Source: Pseudomonas cichorii (lineage in GTDB: Bacteria > Pseudomonadota > Gammaproteobacteria > Pseudomonadales > Pseudomonadaceae). Taken from it: a DNA stretch of 64,000 nucleotides. Shown in pieces: positions 16,484 through 26,375 of the stretch. The stretch spans positions 23,081 to 87,080 of the forward strand of contig NZ_RBRE01000049.1 in NCBI RefSeq assembly GCF_003700275.1. Direction: 5' to 3'. Numbering within the stretch: the first letter of the stretch is position 1; each line of letters opens with the position of its first letter. Below the pieces are notes generated by a model. It was not told where the DNA came from. It ran no database searches and saw only the letters and a list, made by a program, of their open reading frames with translations. The translations under genes and the position numbers were made by a program.

Positions 16484-17851
16484 TCACATACGCAGCAAGG
16501 TCTTCCAGGCGCGTCCCTGAGAAACGGTCAATGCCTGATGAACGCGAGCATCCAGCACTTCATCGCTGATGTCCTGGCTGGCCAGTTGCTCCAGTTTTTT
16601 CAGCTCGCCATACAGGCGGTCGAGTTCCGGCAGTTCGAGCGTGCCGCGTGCCCAGTGCATCCAGGCCTGGATGCGCTCGATGCGTGGCAGTTGCTCGGCC
16701 AGGTCTTCGGGTTGCTGCTGGTAGCGGCCCAGTTGCAGGGCGGTCGCTTCGTCGGCGAGCTGGCGTGGCAGCCAGCTTGCCAACAGGGCCGCGCCCTGGC
16801 GATTGCCGCGGTTGTTGCGTTCGGCCGTCCAGCTGCGATTGAGCAACCAGCGTGAAGTGTTCAGTGAGAACTCGCCCCAGCGGGTGTCTTGCAGTTCTTC
16901 GAAGAATTGCTCGTGAGCCGCGCTGCGCACATCTTCGTCTTCCTGACCGGCCTGGACCAGCGGGCGCCAGTCTTCCAGCAGGGCATCCAGCGCGGTACGC
17001 AACTGTGCAGTCGAAGCACGAGGCGCGGCCTGGCCGAGGCTGCCGGTCAGGGAGCGCAACTCGGCGAGCATTTCGACCCACTCCTGGAGCAGGCGCCAAT
17101 GGCCATTGAAGCGATATTGCTCGGCCAGACGCTGGCTGCTGCCCAGCAGATGCCAGGCCAGCGCCGCATAGGCGTCGTCCAGTGGCGTTTCTGCGTCCAG
17201 TGTCGGTGCCGGCAGGCTCAGCGAGTAGCTGTTGGCATCGAACAGGCGATAGCCGCGCTCGGCCTTGCTGATATCGCAAGGCATCAGTGGCAGAGTGGCA
17301 GCCAGTTCCGCGGCCAGCTCAAGCAGTGCCGATGATTCGCCTTCGCGCAGTTCCAGCTCCAGCTCGCAGATTTCTTCCTTCTGCTTGCCCGCCACAACCT
17401 GGCCCAGATCCAGAGCGGCTTCGATCACCACCTTGGTCTTGCCACGGCCCCAGGAGATTTCTGCCTTTTCCCGAATGAAGTCGGTAGTGAACAGTGGCTT
17501 GATGGTTTTTTTGTCCAGCCCGGCCAGTTGCTCGGGCCAGCAGTCGCCTTCGAGTTTCTTCAGGTCCAGCTTGGCCTTGGCCAGGTCCCAGTTGAACTCG
17601 TTGCGCTCGGACAGGCCGGCAACGCTTTGCCCGCGAGTCTTCATGGTCTGGATGATCTGGTCGCCATCGCGACGGATGCGTAGGGCCACCTTGGCCTTGG
17701 CCAGATCGCGCTCCGGGGTATCGAAATACTGGTTCGACAGCTCGATGCGCTCCCAGCCACTTTTGTTGCGTTTTTTCAGCAAGGGATGCTCGCGCAGTGC
17801 AACGAGTGTCTCGCGGCTGACGCGGAGTTTGATTTCTGTTTCTTTTTGCAT
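16484..17851 (-). CDS. CYTH-CHAD protein (inorganic triphosphatase YgiF type)
   Basis: 455 residues. Starts MQKETEIKLRVSRETL, where ExExK (ETEIK) is the diagnostic CYTH tunnel motif; further CYTH strands VALRIRRDGDQIIQTMKTRG and ICELELELREG follow. The C-terminal half is a helical CHAD domain rich in conserved basic residues. CYTH domains hydrolyse tripolyphosphate or similar substrates and CHAD domains bind polyphosphate granules, so a role in inorganic polyphosphate turnover is likely. Divergent from argE. Confidence 0.88.
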   Translation of the reverse strand: MQKETEIKLRVSRETLVALREHPLLKKRNKSGWERIELSNQYFDTPERDLAKAKVALRIRRDGDQIIQTMKTRGQSVAGLSERNEFNWDLAKAKLDLKKLEGDCWPEQLAGLDKKTIKPLFTTDFIREKAEISWGRGKTKVVIEAALDLGQVVAGKQKEEICELELELREGESSALLELAAELAATLPLMPCDISKAERGYRLFDANSYSLSLPAPTLDAETPLDDAYAALAWHLLGSSQRLAEQYRFNGHWRLLQEWVEMLAELRSLTGSLGQAAPRASTAQLRTALDALLEDWRPLVQAGQEDEDVRSAAHEQFFEELQDTRWGEFSLNTSRWLLNRSWTAERNNRGNRQGAALLASWLPRQLADEATALQLGRYQQQPEDLAEQLPRIERIQAWMHWARGTLELPELDRLYGELKKLEQLASQDISDEVLDARVHQALTVSQGRAWKTLLRM

Positions 17852-18012
17852 GGCCGGGAAGTCCAAACGCTGATGCTGATAAACGGGAGCGCAGCCAGTG
17901 ATTGACGGCTGCTGAGGGCGGCAGTGTACAGGACATGGCCCGCAACGGTTTATTCCGCAGGTGCTATGGCCCTATGATGGTCTGTGTTCCGTCCCGATTA
18001 CAGGAAGCATAC

Positions 18013-19161
18013 ATGCCCTTGCCGTCCATGAAAGATCAGTTCGCTGCGTTGGTTGCCACGCCCTCGGTGAGCTGCACCCAGCCCTCTCTCGATCAATCCA
18101 ACCGTGCGGTGATCGATCTGCTGGCGGGCTGGCTGGGCGATCTGGGTTTTGCCTGCGACATCCAGCAGGTTTCGCCGGGCAAGTTCAATCTTCTGGCGAC
18201 CTATGGCTCGGGCCCGGGTGGGCTGGTGCTGGCGGGACACAGCGATACCGTACCGTTCGATGAAGCGCTATGGAAAACCGATCCCCTGAAGCTGACCGAA
18301 GTCGATGGCCGCTGGGTCGGCCTGGGCAGTTGCGACATGAAAGGCTTTTTCGCGCTGGTTATCGAGGCTGTTCGTGGCGTGCTCGATCAGCCGTTCAAGC
18401 AACCCTTGCTGATTCTGGCCACCTGCGACGAAGAAAGCTCGATGGCCGGCGCACGAGCCCTGGCCGACGCTGGCCGGCCTTTGGGGCGTGCCGCGGTGAT
18501 TGGCGAGCCGACCGGTCTGCGGCCGATCCGCCTGCACAAGGGCGTGATGATGGAGCGTATCGATATTCTCGGCCGCAGCGGTCATTCCTCGGACCCAAGC
18601 CTTGGGCATAGCGCGCTGGAGGCCATGCATGACGCGATCAGCGAACTGAAGGGCCTGCGCCAGCAATGGCAGCTCCAATATCGCAACCCGCAGTTCAGCG
18701 TGCCGCAACCGACCCTGAATCTGGGTTGCATTCATGGTGGCGACAATCCGAACCGGATCTGTGGCCAATGCTCGCTGGAGTTCGACCTGCGTCCTTTGCC
18801 GGGCATGGACCCTGAGATGCTGCGGGCGGCCATTCGGCAAAAGCTGCAACCGCTGGCCGAGCTGCATCAGGTGCAGATCGACTACTCGCCGTTGTTTCCG
18901 GAGTGCGCACCGTTCGAGCAAGCGGCGGATGCGGAACTGGTGCGCATTGCCGAGCGTCTGACAGGTCATACGGCCGCAGCAGTAGCATTTGGCACCGAAG
19001 CGCCTTATCTTCAGCGTCTTGGCTGCGAAACACTGGTTCTGGGCCCTGGCGACATTGCCTGTGCGCATCAGCCGGGCGAATACCTTGAAATGTCACGCCT
19101 GGAGCCTACAGTGCGTCTGTTACGTCAGTTGATCGAACATTACTGTCTGAGCCCCCGCTAA
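18013..19161 (+). CDS. argE: Acetylornithine deacetylase
   Basis: 382 residues from MPLPSMKDQFAALVATPSVSCTQPSLDQSN, with AGGAAG upstream. M20 zinc hydrolase that removes acetate from N-acetylornithine. Metal-binding motifs: LAGHSDTVPFD, LGSCDMKGFFAL and CDEESSMAGARAL (catalytic Glu-Glu), then a dimerisation domain with GRSGHSSDP, and GPGDIACAHQPGEYLEMSRL near the C-terminus. Followed by argA in the same direction. Pseudomonads also use ArgJ recycling, so argE may act on other acyl-amino acids too. Confidence 0.9.
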   Translation: MPLPSMKDQFAALVATPSVSCTQPSLDQSNRAVIDLLAGWLGDLGFACDIQQVSPGKFNLLATYGSGPGGLVLAGHSDTVPFDEALWKTDPLKLTEVDGRWVGLGSCDMKGFFALVIEAVRGVLDQPFKQPLLILATCDEESSMAGARALADAGRPLGRAAVIGEPTGLRPIRLHKGVMMERIDILGRSGHSSDPSLGHSALEAMHDAISELKGLRQQWQLQYRNPQFSVPQPTLNLGCIHGGDNPNRICGQCSLEFDLRPLPGMDPEMLRAAIRQKLQPLAELHQVQIDYSPLFPECAPFEQAADAELVRIAERLTGHTAAAVAFGTEAPYLQRLGCETLVLGPGDIACAHQPGEYLEMSRLEPTVRLLRQLIEHYCLSPR

Positions 19162-19198
19162 ACCGGGCCGGACCCACCAATAAACAAGGAGATTGCGC

Positions 19199-19225
19199 GT
19201 GTTGCCAAGCCTGTTCCGACGATAA
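19199..19225 (+). CDS. Possible arginine leader peptide upstream of argA (8 aa)
   Basis: GTG start with AAGGAG placed 8 bases before it, encoding M-L-P-S-L-F-R-R and then TAA. The last two codons are both CGA, a rare arginine codon in GC-rich pseudomonads. The frame is the same as argA but closed by the stop, 60 bases before the argA ATG. The argA ATG itself has only a weak ribosome site. Bases GACGA at the end of the peptide can pair with TCGTC around 19257-19261. I infer a possible ribosome-stalling attenuator; there is no experimental support. Confidence 0.4.
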   Translation: MLPSLFRR

Positions 19226-19285
19226 CCACCACAAAGTTGTGCGTGTTTCTGTCTTTCGTCCATTCTTTTACAGGCTCCTGCAGTT

Positions 19286-20584
19286 ATGCCCGATTACGTT
19301 AACTGGCTTCGTCACGCATCTCCTTATATCAATGCCCACCGCGATTGCACCTTTGTCGTCATGCTGCCCGGCGATGGTGTTGCGCACCCCAATTTCGGCA
19401 ATATCGTCCACGATCTGGTGCTGCTGCACAGCCTGGGCGTGCGCCTGGTACTGGTGCATGGCTCGCGACCACAGATTGAAAGCCGTCTGGCCCAGCGTGG
19501 CCTGGCGCCGCGTTTCCACCGCGACATGCGCGTCACCGATGCCGAAACGCTGGAGTGCGTGATCGATGCGGTAGGGCAACTGCGTATTTCCATCGAAGCG
19601 CGCCTGTCCATGGACATGGCGGCCTCGCCGATGCAGGGCTCGCGGTTGCGGGTCACCAGCGGCAACGTTGTCACGGCCCGGCCTATCGGCGTGCTGGAAG
19701 GCGTGGATTACCAGCACACCGGCGAAGTCCGCCGGGTTGACCGCAAAGGTATCAACCGTCTGCTGGATGAGCGGCATATCGTGCTGCTGTCGCCACTGGG
19801 CTATTCGCCGACGGGCGAGATCTTCAACCTTGCCTGCGAAGATGTCGCTACCCGTGCCGCGATTGATCTGGGCGCCGACAAGCTGCTGTTGTTCGGGGCC
19901 GAAACCGGCCTGCTTGATGAGCAGGGTCGTCTGGTACGTGAACTGCGGCCGCAGCAAGTCCCGGCGCATCTGGCGCGGCTGGGCAACAATTATCAGGCCG
20001 AATTGCTGGATGCGGCCGCCGAGGCCTGTCGCGGCGGTGTCGGTCGCAGCCATATCGTCAGCTATGCCGAAGACGGTGCCTTGCTCAACGAACTGTTCAC
20101 CCGCAACGGTGGCGGTACGCTGGTTGCCCAGGAGCAGTTCGAGCTGGTGCGTGAGGCAGCGATTGAGGACGTGGGCGGCCTGATGGACCTGATCACGCCT
20201 CTGGAAGAGCAGGGGATTCTGGTACGTCGTTCGCGGGAAGTGCTGGAGCGTGAAATCCAGCAGTTCAGCGTGGTCGAGCGCGAAGGCTTGATCATTGCCT
20301 GCGCGGCGCTCTATCCGATTGCCGATTCGCAAGCCGGCGAGCTGGCGTGTCTGGCGGTCAACCCGGAATATCGCCATGGCGGACGTGGCGATGAATTGCT
20401 GGAGCGTATCGAGAGTCGTGCCCGGATGATGGGCCTGAAGACCTTGTTTGTCCTGACGACCCGCACCGCACACTGGTTCCGCGAGCGTGGTTTCGAGCCG
20501 AGCAGCGTTGACCGCCTGCCTAGCGCGAGGGCTTCGCTTTATAACTATCAGCGTAACTCGAAGATCTTCGAGAAGGCGCTTTAA
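19286..20584 (+). CDS. argA: Amino-acid N-acetyltransferase (N-acetylglutamate synthase)
   Basis: 432 residues starting MPDYVNWLRHASPYINAHRDCTFVVMLPG, the normal ArgA start. First step of arginine synthesis: acetyl-CoA plus glutamate. Residues 1 to about 290 form the amino-acid kinase-like domain that binds the feedback inhibitor arginine (LVLVHGSRPQIESRL, SPLGYSPTGEIFNLACEDVA). The C-terminus is a GNAT domain (CAALYPIADSQAGELACLAVNPEYRHGGRGDELLERIE). A possible leader peptide lies upstream. It is convergent with gshA across a REP hairpin. Confidence 0.95.
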   Translation: MPDYVNWLRHASPYINAHRDCTFVVMLPGDGVAHPNFGNIVHDLVLLHSLGVRLVLVHGSRPQIESRLAQRGLAPRFHRDMRVTDAETLECVIDAVGQLRISIEARLSMDMAASPMQGSRLRVTSGNVVTARPIGVLEGVDYQHTGEVRRVDRKGINRLLDERHIVLLSPLGYSPTGEIFNLACEDVATRAAIDLGADKLLLFGAETGLLDEQGRLVRELRPQQVPAHLARLGNNYQAELLDAAAEACRGGVGRSHIVSYAEDGALLNELFTRNGGGTLVAQEQFELVREAAIEDVGGLMDLITPLEEQGILVRRSREVLEREIQQFSVVEREGLIIACAALYPIADSQAGELACLAVNPEYRHGGRGDELLERIESRARMMGLKTLFVLTTRTAHWFRERGFEPSSVDRLPSARASLYNYQRNSKIFEKAL

Positions 20585-20588
20585 TTCT

Positions 20589-20643
20589 TTTCGCGGATGA
20601 ATCCGCTCCTGCACAGAGTGCAGGAGCGGATTCATTCGCGAAA
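20589..20643. repeat. REP hairpin, nearly perfect, between convergent argA and gshA
   Basis: Two 26-base arms (TTTCGCGGATGAATCCGCTC... and its complement) with one mismatch and a 3-base loop. Probably terminates or protects both converging transcripts. Confidence 0.85.
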
Positions 20644-20647
20644 TCGG

Positions 20648-22237
20648 TCAATTACTGATCGACAGAATGCTCGCCTGATAAGCACCCACGAAGGTGTCGA
20701 AATCCACGACCTCTTCGGTTTCCTCCAGCTCTGCCTGCTCGGCAATCGACGTTTTTGCCAGTGCCTCGAACTGTGCCTGATCTTCTGCACTCAACGGATG
20801 ATTGCGGAAGTACTCGGCGTGTTTGCGGCTCTGACGCAACGAGAAGGCGGTGAAACCTTCCTCATGGGTCTTCATGCTGGCCAGCACTTGCGCCGAAGGC
20901 GTCAGTGACGGGTCATCGATCTTGGCCTGTTGTGCCGCGATAGAGCGAATGTGCTCGTCGCTGCCTTGCGCCTTGTCCAGCAGTTGCGCCAGCGGGGTGA
21001 TTTTCTCCAGCAGTTCGGTCGCCCAGACCTTGAGTTCGATATCCGAATTGTTGCGTTGCAGGGTCAGGCCCGGACGGCGGCCTTCCTTGACTACGGACAG
21101 GAAGTTCGAGCCGGCGTTGGAGCACTCGTGGTTCGCCAGTTGCGGGCTTTCCTCAAGGGCGCAGTACAGAATGAAGGCGTCGATGAAGCGTGCCTGTTCC
21201 AGATTGATGCCGGTCGGCAGGAACGGGTTGATGTCCAGGCAGCGAACCTCGACATACTGCACGCCACGGGCAATCAGTGCCTGGATCGGACGCTCGCCCG
21301 AATAGGTCACGCGCTTGGGACGAATGTTGGAGTAGTACTCGTTTTCGATCTGCAGCACGTTGGTGTTGAGCTGCACCCACTCGCCCTGCTGATCATGGGT
21401 ACCGGTCTCGACATACGGCGCGTAAGGCGTGGCTACCGCTTTGCGCAGGCTGTCGGTGTAGCTCGCCAGATCGTTGTAGCACGGAGTCAGGTCGGCCTGG
21501 GCCTTGCTCTGATAACCCAGGTCGCTCATGCGCAGGCTGGTTGCATACGGCAGATACAGGGTATCGGCGTCGAAATGCTCCAGCTGGTGGGCGCGGCCAC
21601 GCAGGAAACCGGCGTCCAGTGCCGGCGAGGCGCCGAACAGGTACATCAGCAGCCAGCTGTAGCGACGGAAGTTGCGGATCAGCGCGATATAGGAGTGCGA
21701 CTGATAATCCCGTGCGTCCCCGGCGAAATCCTCGGTCTGCTTGAGCAGCGACCACGTGGCTTCCGGCAACGAGAAGTTGTAATGAATCCCGGCAATGCAC
21801 TGCATGGTCTTGCCATAACGCAGCGCCAGGCCCTTGCGGTACACGTACTTGAGCTTGCCGATATTCGAGGTGCCGTAATAGGCAATCGGAATATCTTCTT
21901 CGGCGGGCAACGGGCACGGCATCGACGGGCTCCAGAGGAGTTCGTCGTTGAGCTTGCTGTAGGCGAAGCGATGGATCCTGTCCAGACTGTCGAGCGTCTG
22001 CGCCGGGTCCGTCAGTGCCGGAGTAATGAACTCCAGCAGCGATTCGGAATAGTCGGTGGTGATCAGGCCATTGGTCAGTGCGGCACCCAGATCCTGCGGA
22101 TGCGGCGTCTGTGCCAGGCTTGCCTCGCCGGTAACGCGCAGGCATTCGCGCTCGATACCGTGCAGGCACTGCTCCAGCAAAGAGAGGTTGTTACGCTCGC
22201 CAAGAACAGACAGGCGGCGGTTGAGAAATTCGCTCAA
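20648..22237 (-). CDS. gshA: Glutamate-cysteine ligase
   Basis: 529 residues. I choose a TTG start ([21 protein letters not shown]) because AAGGA lies 7 bases before it; a GTG five codons upstream (22252) is the alternative. First step of glutathione synthesis. GshA family motifs: [24 protein letters not shown] (Glu-binding), [21 protein letters not shown], and [17 protein letters not shown]. Length matches the proteobacterial group-1 enzyme. Together with argA it marks the conserved PAO1 argA-gshA neighbourhood. Confidence 0.94.
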   Translation of the reverse strand: MSEFLNRRLSVLGERNNLSLLEQCLHGIERECLRVTGEASLAQTPHPQDLGAALTNGLITTDYSESLLEFITPALTDPAQTLDSLDRIHRFAYSKLNDELLWSPSMPCPLPAEEDIPIAYYGTSNIGKLKYVYRKGLALRYGKTMQCIAGIHYNFSLPEATWSLLKQTEDFAGDARDYQSHSYIALIRNFRRYSWLLMYLFGASPALDAGFLRGRAHQLEHFDADTLYLPYATSLRMSDLGYQSKAQADLTPCYNDLASYTDSLRKAVATPYAPYVETGTHDQQGEWVQLNTNVLQIENEYYSNIRPKRVTYSGERPIQALIARGVQYVEVRCLDINPFLPTGINLEQARFIDAFILYCALEESPQLANHECSNAGSNFLSVVKEGRRPGLTLQRNNSDIELKVWATELLEKITPLAQLLDKAQGSDEHIRSIAAQQAKIDDPSLTPSAQVLASMKTHEEGFTAFSLRQSRKHAEYFRNHPLSAEDQAQFEALAKTSIAEQAELEETEEVVDFDTFVGAYQASILSISN

Positions 22238-22471
22238 GGTGGATTCCTTCACGCATCGGTCGCCCCAATATGGGGGTGGACAGAACGGTCTACAAGGGTG
22301 AAGAAAGGAACTGGCGTTGTCGCCTGGTTGGGTCTTTGGCGCCTGCTCACGATCACGGCTCTTTGTCGTACCGCCAAAGGGGTTCGACACCACGCTAATG
22401 GTGCCGAAATTACCCCAAATTGGTTCTATAGAGCTAGCAAGCGATTGCTTTCATCACACTTTGCTAGAAGT

Positions 22472-22855
22472 TTAGATGACGGCAAAGGTGCCTTGCGCCT
22501 TGGCGACCAGTTTATCGCCCTGGACCACCTCGGCTTCGACGACCAGCGTGCGACGGCCAGCGTGAAGTACCCGGGCGATGCACAACACCTCGCCTTCGGA
22601 CACGCCACGGACATAGTTGATCTTGCATTCGATGGTGACGCTGCGCTGGTCGAAGCCGTGGGAGCTGGAACACGCCAGCCCCATGCCGATATCCACCAGA
22701 CTGAAGATCGCCCCGCCGTGCATCACGTTGCCCCGGTTGCGCAGATGCGCCTCCAGTGGCAGCGCGACTTCGGCGACACCGTTATCCAGACGCCGCAGCT
22801 CACAGCCGAGCATCTTGAAGTAGGCGCTATGGGTCAGGCCTTCAGGAATATCCAT
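22472..22855 (-). CDS. PaaI-family hotdog thioesterase
   Basis: 127 residues; hotdog fold with the PaaI/YbgC-like catalytic helix HLRNRGNVMHGGAIFSLVDIGMGLACSS and the strand VTIECKINYVRGVSEGEVLCIARVLHAGRRTLVVEAEV. Probably an acyl-CoA thioesterase of unknown preference. Its start overlaps the tex stop (TGATG), so it is the second gene of a tex operon; the same pair occurs in PAO1. Confidence 0.88.
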   Translation of the reverse strand: MDIPEGLTHSAYFKMLGCELRRLDNGVAEVALPLEAHLRNRGNVMHGGAIFSLVDIGMGLACSSSHGFDQRSVTIECKINYVRGVSEGEVLCIARVLHAGRRTLVVEAEVVQGDKLVAKAQGTFAVI

Positions 22856-25176
22856 CAACGCTTTTTCAACTGTTTGGCATTGGCGAACAACGAAGCCATG
22901 GCGTTATTGGCCGGAGCCGCCGTGGTGGTTTCCTTGCGTGGCGCGCTGCCTTGCTGACGCGGTGCGGAACCCGGACGCGGGCCGCGGGCACCGTCGATCT
23001 TCTCGCCGGGGGTGTCGCTCATGCGCATCGACAGGCCGACGCGCTTGCGTGGAATGTCGACTTCCATGACCTTGACCTTCACCACGTCGCCGGCCTTGAC
23101 CGCTTCACGCGGGTCCTTGATGAACTTCTCGGACAGCGCCGAGATATGCACCAGACCGTCCTGATGCACGCCGATATCGACGAAGGCACCGAAGTTGGTG
23201 ACGTTGGTGACCACGCCTTCGAGGATCATGCCCAATTGCAGGTCCTTGAGGTCTTCGACGCCGTCCTGGAACTCGGCAGTCTTGAACTCCGGACGCGGGT
23301 CGCGGCCCGGCTTCTCCAGCTCTTGCAGAATGTCGGTCACGGTCGGCAGACCGAAGGTTTCGTCGGTGAACTTCTTCGGGTCCAGACGCTTGAGGAAGCT
23401 GGCATCGCCGATCAGCGAACGGATATCGCGATCGGTTTCTGCCGCAATGCGCTGCACCAGCGGGTAGGCTTCCGGGTGCACTGCGGACGAATCCAGCGGG
23501 TTGTCGCCATTCATGACGCGCAGGAAGCCGGCAGCCTGTTCGTAGGTCTTTTCACCCAGACGGCTGACTTTTTTCAGCGCGGCGCGGGTCTTGAAGGCGC
23601 CGTTGGCATCGCGATGCGCGACGATGTTCTGCGCCAGGGTGGTGTTGAGGCCGGAAATACGCGCCAGCAAGGCCACCGAAGCGGTATTCACGTCCACGCC
23701 CACGGCGTTCACGCAGTCTTCCACCACGGCATCCAGGCCACGGGCCAGTTTCAGTTGCGAAACGTCGTGCTGGTACTGGCCGACCCCGATGGATTTCGGA
23801 TCGATCTTCACCAGTTCGGCCAACGGATCCTGCAGGCGGCGGGCAATGGAAACCGCGCCACGGATCGAAACGTCGAGGTCGGGGAACTCCCTGGCGGCCA
23901 GCTCGGAGGCGGAGTACACCGAAGCGCCCGCTTCGGAAACCATGACCTTGGTCATTTTCAGGGCTGGATACTTTTTGATCAGTTCGGCGGCCAGCTTGTC
24001 GGTTTCGCGGCTGGCCGTGCCGTTGCCGATGGCGATCAGGTCCACCGAATGCTTGGCGCACAGGGCGGCCAGCACGGCGATGGTCTGGTCCCACTGGTTT
24101 TTCGGCACATGCGGATAGACGGTCGCATAGTCGAGCAGTTTGCCCGTGGAGTCGACCACCGCAACCTTGCAGCCGGTGCGCAGGCCCGGGTCGAGGCCCA
24201 GTGTCGCGCGCGGCCCGGCCGGAGCGGCCAGCAGCAGGTCATGCAGGTTGTGGGCGAAGACGTTGATGGCTTCGGTTTCGGCACCGTCGCGCAGCTCGCC
24301 CAGCAAGTCGGTTTCCAGGTGGCTATAGAGCTTGACCTTCCAGGTCCAGCGCACCACTTCGGCCAGCCATTTGTCCGCCGGACGGTTCTGGTTCTGCAGG
24401 CCGAAGCGCTCGCCGATCATCAGTTCGCACGGGTGCATGGTGCCCGGCAGTTCCTCACCGACTTTGAGCGCAGAGCTGAGGAAACCTTCGTTGCGGCCAC
24501 GGAAGATCGCCAGGGCGCGGTGCGACGGCATGCTCTTGAGCGGCTCGTCGTGCTCGAAGTAGTCGCGGAACTTGGCACCTTCCTCTTCCTTGCCGGGCAC
24601 TACGCGGGCGCTGATAACGGCTTCCTGCATGAGGAAACTGCGCAGCTTGTCGAGCAGGGAAGCGTCTTCGGCGAAGCGCTCCATCAGGATGTACTTGGCG
24701 CCTTCCAGCGCGGCTTTGACATCGGCCACGCCTTTCTCGGCATCGACGAAGCGTGCGGCTTCGGACTCGGGAGTCAGCGACGGGTCGTTGAACAGGCCGT
24801 CTGCCAGCTCGCCCAGACCGGCTTCCAGCGCGATCTGGCCTTTGGTGCGGCGCTTCTGCTTATAAGGCAGATACAAGTCTTCAAGACGGGTCTTGGTGTC
24901 GGCAAGGTTGATATCGCGGGCCAGCTCCGGGGTCAGCTTGCCTTGCTCCTCGATACTGGCAAGGATGCTGACGCGCCGTTCGTTGAGTTCGCGCAGGTAA
25001 CGCAGACGTTCTTCCAGATGGCGCAATTGCGTGTCATCAAGGCTGCCGGTCACTTCCTTGCGGTAGCGTGAGATGAAGGGCACGGTCGAGCCTTCATCCA
25101 ATAATGCTACGGCCGCTGCGACCTGTTGAGGGCGCACGCCCAGTTCTTCGGCGATGCGGCTGTTGATGCTGTCCAT
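22855..25176 (-). CDS. tex: Tex RNA-binding transcription accessory protein
   Basis: 773 residues starting [29 protein letters not shown]. Domain order as in the P. aeruginosa Tex structure: N-terminal helix-turn-helix-like region ([19 protein letters not shown]), a YqgF/RNase H-like core ([23 protein letters not shown]), helix-hairpin-helix repeats ([26 protein letters not shown]), and a C-terminal S1 domain ([33 protein letters not shown]). A basic low-complexity tail follows. Binds RNA and affects transcription and stress responses. Divergent from amgR. Confidence 0.95.
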   Translation of the reverse strand: MDSINSRIAEELGVRPQQVAAAVALLDEGSTVPFISRYRKEVTGSLDDTQLRHLEERLRYLRELNERRVSILASIEEQGKLTPELARDINLADTKTRLEDLYLPYKQKRRTKGQIALEAGLGELADGLFNDPSLTPESEAARFVDAEKGVADVKAALEGAKYILMERFAEDASLLDKLRSFLMQEAVISARVVPGKEEEGAKFRDYFEHDEPLKSMPSHRALAIFRGRNEGFLSSALKVGEELPGTMHPCELMIGERFGLQNQNRPADKWLAEVVRWTWKVKLYSHLETDLLGELRDGAETEAINVFAHNLHDLLLAAPAGPRATLGLDPGLRTGCKVAVVDSTGKLLDYATVYPHVPKNQWDQTIAVLAALCAKHSVDLIAIGNGTASRETDKLAAELIKKYPALKMTKVMVSEAGASVYSASELAAREFPDLDVSIRGAVSIARRLQDPLAELVKIDPKSIGVGQYQHDVSQLKLARGLDAVVEDCVNAVGVDVNTASVALLARISGLNTTLAQNIVAHRDANGAFKTRAALKKVSRLGEKTYEQAAGFLRVMNGDNPLDSSAVHPEAYPLVQRIAAETDRDIRSLIGDASFLKRLDPKKFTDETFGLPTVTDILQELEKPGRDPRPEFKTAEFQDGVEDLKDLQLGMILEGVVTNVTNFGAFVDIGVHQDGLVHISALSEKFIKDPREAVKAGDVVKVKVMEVDIPRKRVGLSMRMSDTPGEKIDGARGPRPGSAPRQQGSAPRKETTTAAPANNAMASLFANAKQLKKR

Positions 25177-25475
25177 AAGACCACCTGGAGTTGTGAGCAA
25201 AAAACTGGATTCGGTACAAAAAACTGTCTTGCTGACCTTTATTCGCCAACCTTGTAACAATGTTGGCGAACCGCCATAGTCCGGCACAGCCTGACCTTGA
25301 GGGCCGCGCATTATACCCGGCGAAGCCTGATTAGGGGATTGGCCGACCCGCACGAGACGTTTTGCGCAGCAGAATCACTCATTCATGTCGGTCCCAGTAA
25401 AATCTGCTAACAATGCACACGGTGCGCATCACCGCAGCTACGCCATAATGCGCCCCGAGATCAAAGGAGCATCCG
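25177..25475. other. Divergent tex / amgR promoter region
   Basis: About 300 bases without a gene. It contains a perfect 9-base inverted repeat described separately, and AT-rich stretches on both sides that could hold the tex and amgR promoters. I cannot place -35/-10 boxes with confidence. Confidence 0.5.
25242..25270. promoter_or_regulatory. Perfect inverted repeat in the tex leader
   Basis: TTCGCCAAC-N11-GTTGGCGAA. It sits 66-94 bases upstream of tex and 205 bases upstream of amgR. Either an operator or a stem-loop in the tex 5' untranslated region. Confidence 0.45.
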
Positions 25476-26216
25476 ATGAGCAGCACTGCACAAAATGCTG
25501 AAGGCGAAAAAATCCTGATCGTCGATGACGATCCGGGGTTGAGCAGCCTGTTAGAGCGTTTTTTCACCAGCAAGGGCTATCGTGCCCGCGCGGTGGCCAA
25601 TGTCGAACAGATGGACCGTTTATTGTCCCGCGAGGTTTTCAACCTTGTGGTTCTGGACTTGATGCTGCCCGGAGAAGACGGCCTCTCTGCTTGCCGTCGT
25701 TTGCGTGCAGCCAACAATCAGGTGCCAATCATCATGCTTACCGCCAAGGGCGATGAGCAGAGCCGTATCAAGGGGCTGGAACTGGGCGCAGACGACTATC
25801 TGGCCAAGCCTTTCAACCCGGACGAACTGATGGCCCGCGTCAAGGCGGTCCTGCGCCGTCAGGCAGCACCGGTACCCGGCGCGCCAGGCAGTGAAGACGA
25901 GTCGGTCAGCTTCGGTGACTATGTATTGTCCCTGGCGACCCGTGAACTCAAGCGCGGTGATGAAGTGCACATGCTCACCACCGGTGAGTTTGCGGTTCTC
26001 AAGGCGCTGGTGATGCATGCCCGTGAGCCGTTGACCCGCGACAAGCTGATGAACCTGGCCCGTGGCCGCGAGTGGGATGCCCTTGAACGCTCCATCGACG
26101 TACAGATTTCCCGTCTGCGTCGCCTGATCGAGCCGGACCCTTCCAAGCCGCGCTACATTCAGACGGTCTGGGGCGTGGGTTACGTGTTCGTTCCCGATGG
26201 TGCCGGGAACCGCTGA
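25476..26216 (+). CDS. amgR: OmpR-family response regulator AmgR
   Basis: 246 residues: receiver domain with ILIVDDDPGLSSLL, phosphoacceptor D61 in LVVLDLMLPGEDGL and the KP switch DDYLAKPFNPDEL, then a winged-helix trans-activation domain (GEFAVLKALVMHAREPLTRDKLMNLARGREWDALERSIDVQISRLRRL). It is the OmpR orthologue, known as AmgR in P. aeruginosa, where AmgRS governs the response to membrane stress from aminoglycoside-induced mistranslation. The sensor kinase follows 160 bases downstream. Confidence 0.93.
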   Translation: MSSTAQNAEGEKILIVDDDPGLSSLLERFFTSKGYRARAVANVEQMDRLLSREVFNLVVLDLMLPGEDGLSACRRLRAANNQVPIIMLTAKGDEQSRIKGLELGADDYLAKPFNPDELMARVKAVLRRQAAPVPGAPGSEDESVSFGDYVLSLATRELKRGDEVHMLTTGEFAVLKALVMHAREPLTRDKLMNLARGREWDALERSIDVQISRLRRLIEPDPSKPRYIQTVWGVGYVFVPDGAGNR

Positions 26217-26262
26217 CCGGTCGCTTGCAGGCGCAGAGCACCGAAGTTCTTGCCAGTCACGT

Positions 26263-26290
26263 CGATAGCCTGAAAAGGTTATCGGCGTTT
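26263..26290 (+). terminator. Terminator-like hairpin between amgR and amgS
   Basis: CGATAGCC-TGAAAA-GGTTATCG (one G-T pair) followed by a T-rich stretch GCGTTTTGGTTTT. Placed between regulator and kinase it could reduce kinase expression relative to the regulator. Confidence 0.45.
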
Positions 26291-26375
26291 TGGTTTTCGC
26301 GTTCGTACCATGGCCCGTGCCTCGACCCGCAAACTTGCGAGTCCGGCTCGCCCAGCAAAGTGTATAGCTGCAGTT

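Noticed and set aside
20930..22957. A 675-codon frame opposite gshA
   Set aside because: It spans gshA, the intergenic gap and the thioesterase gene in antisense; the genes on the other strand have clear catalytic motifs.
22951..25071. A long open frame (706 codons) opposite tex
   Set aside because: It is the antisense shadow of a well-matched Tex protein; high GC creates long open frames. No family match, no ribosome site.
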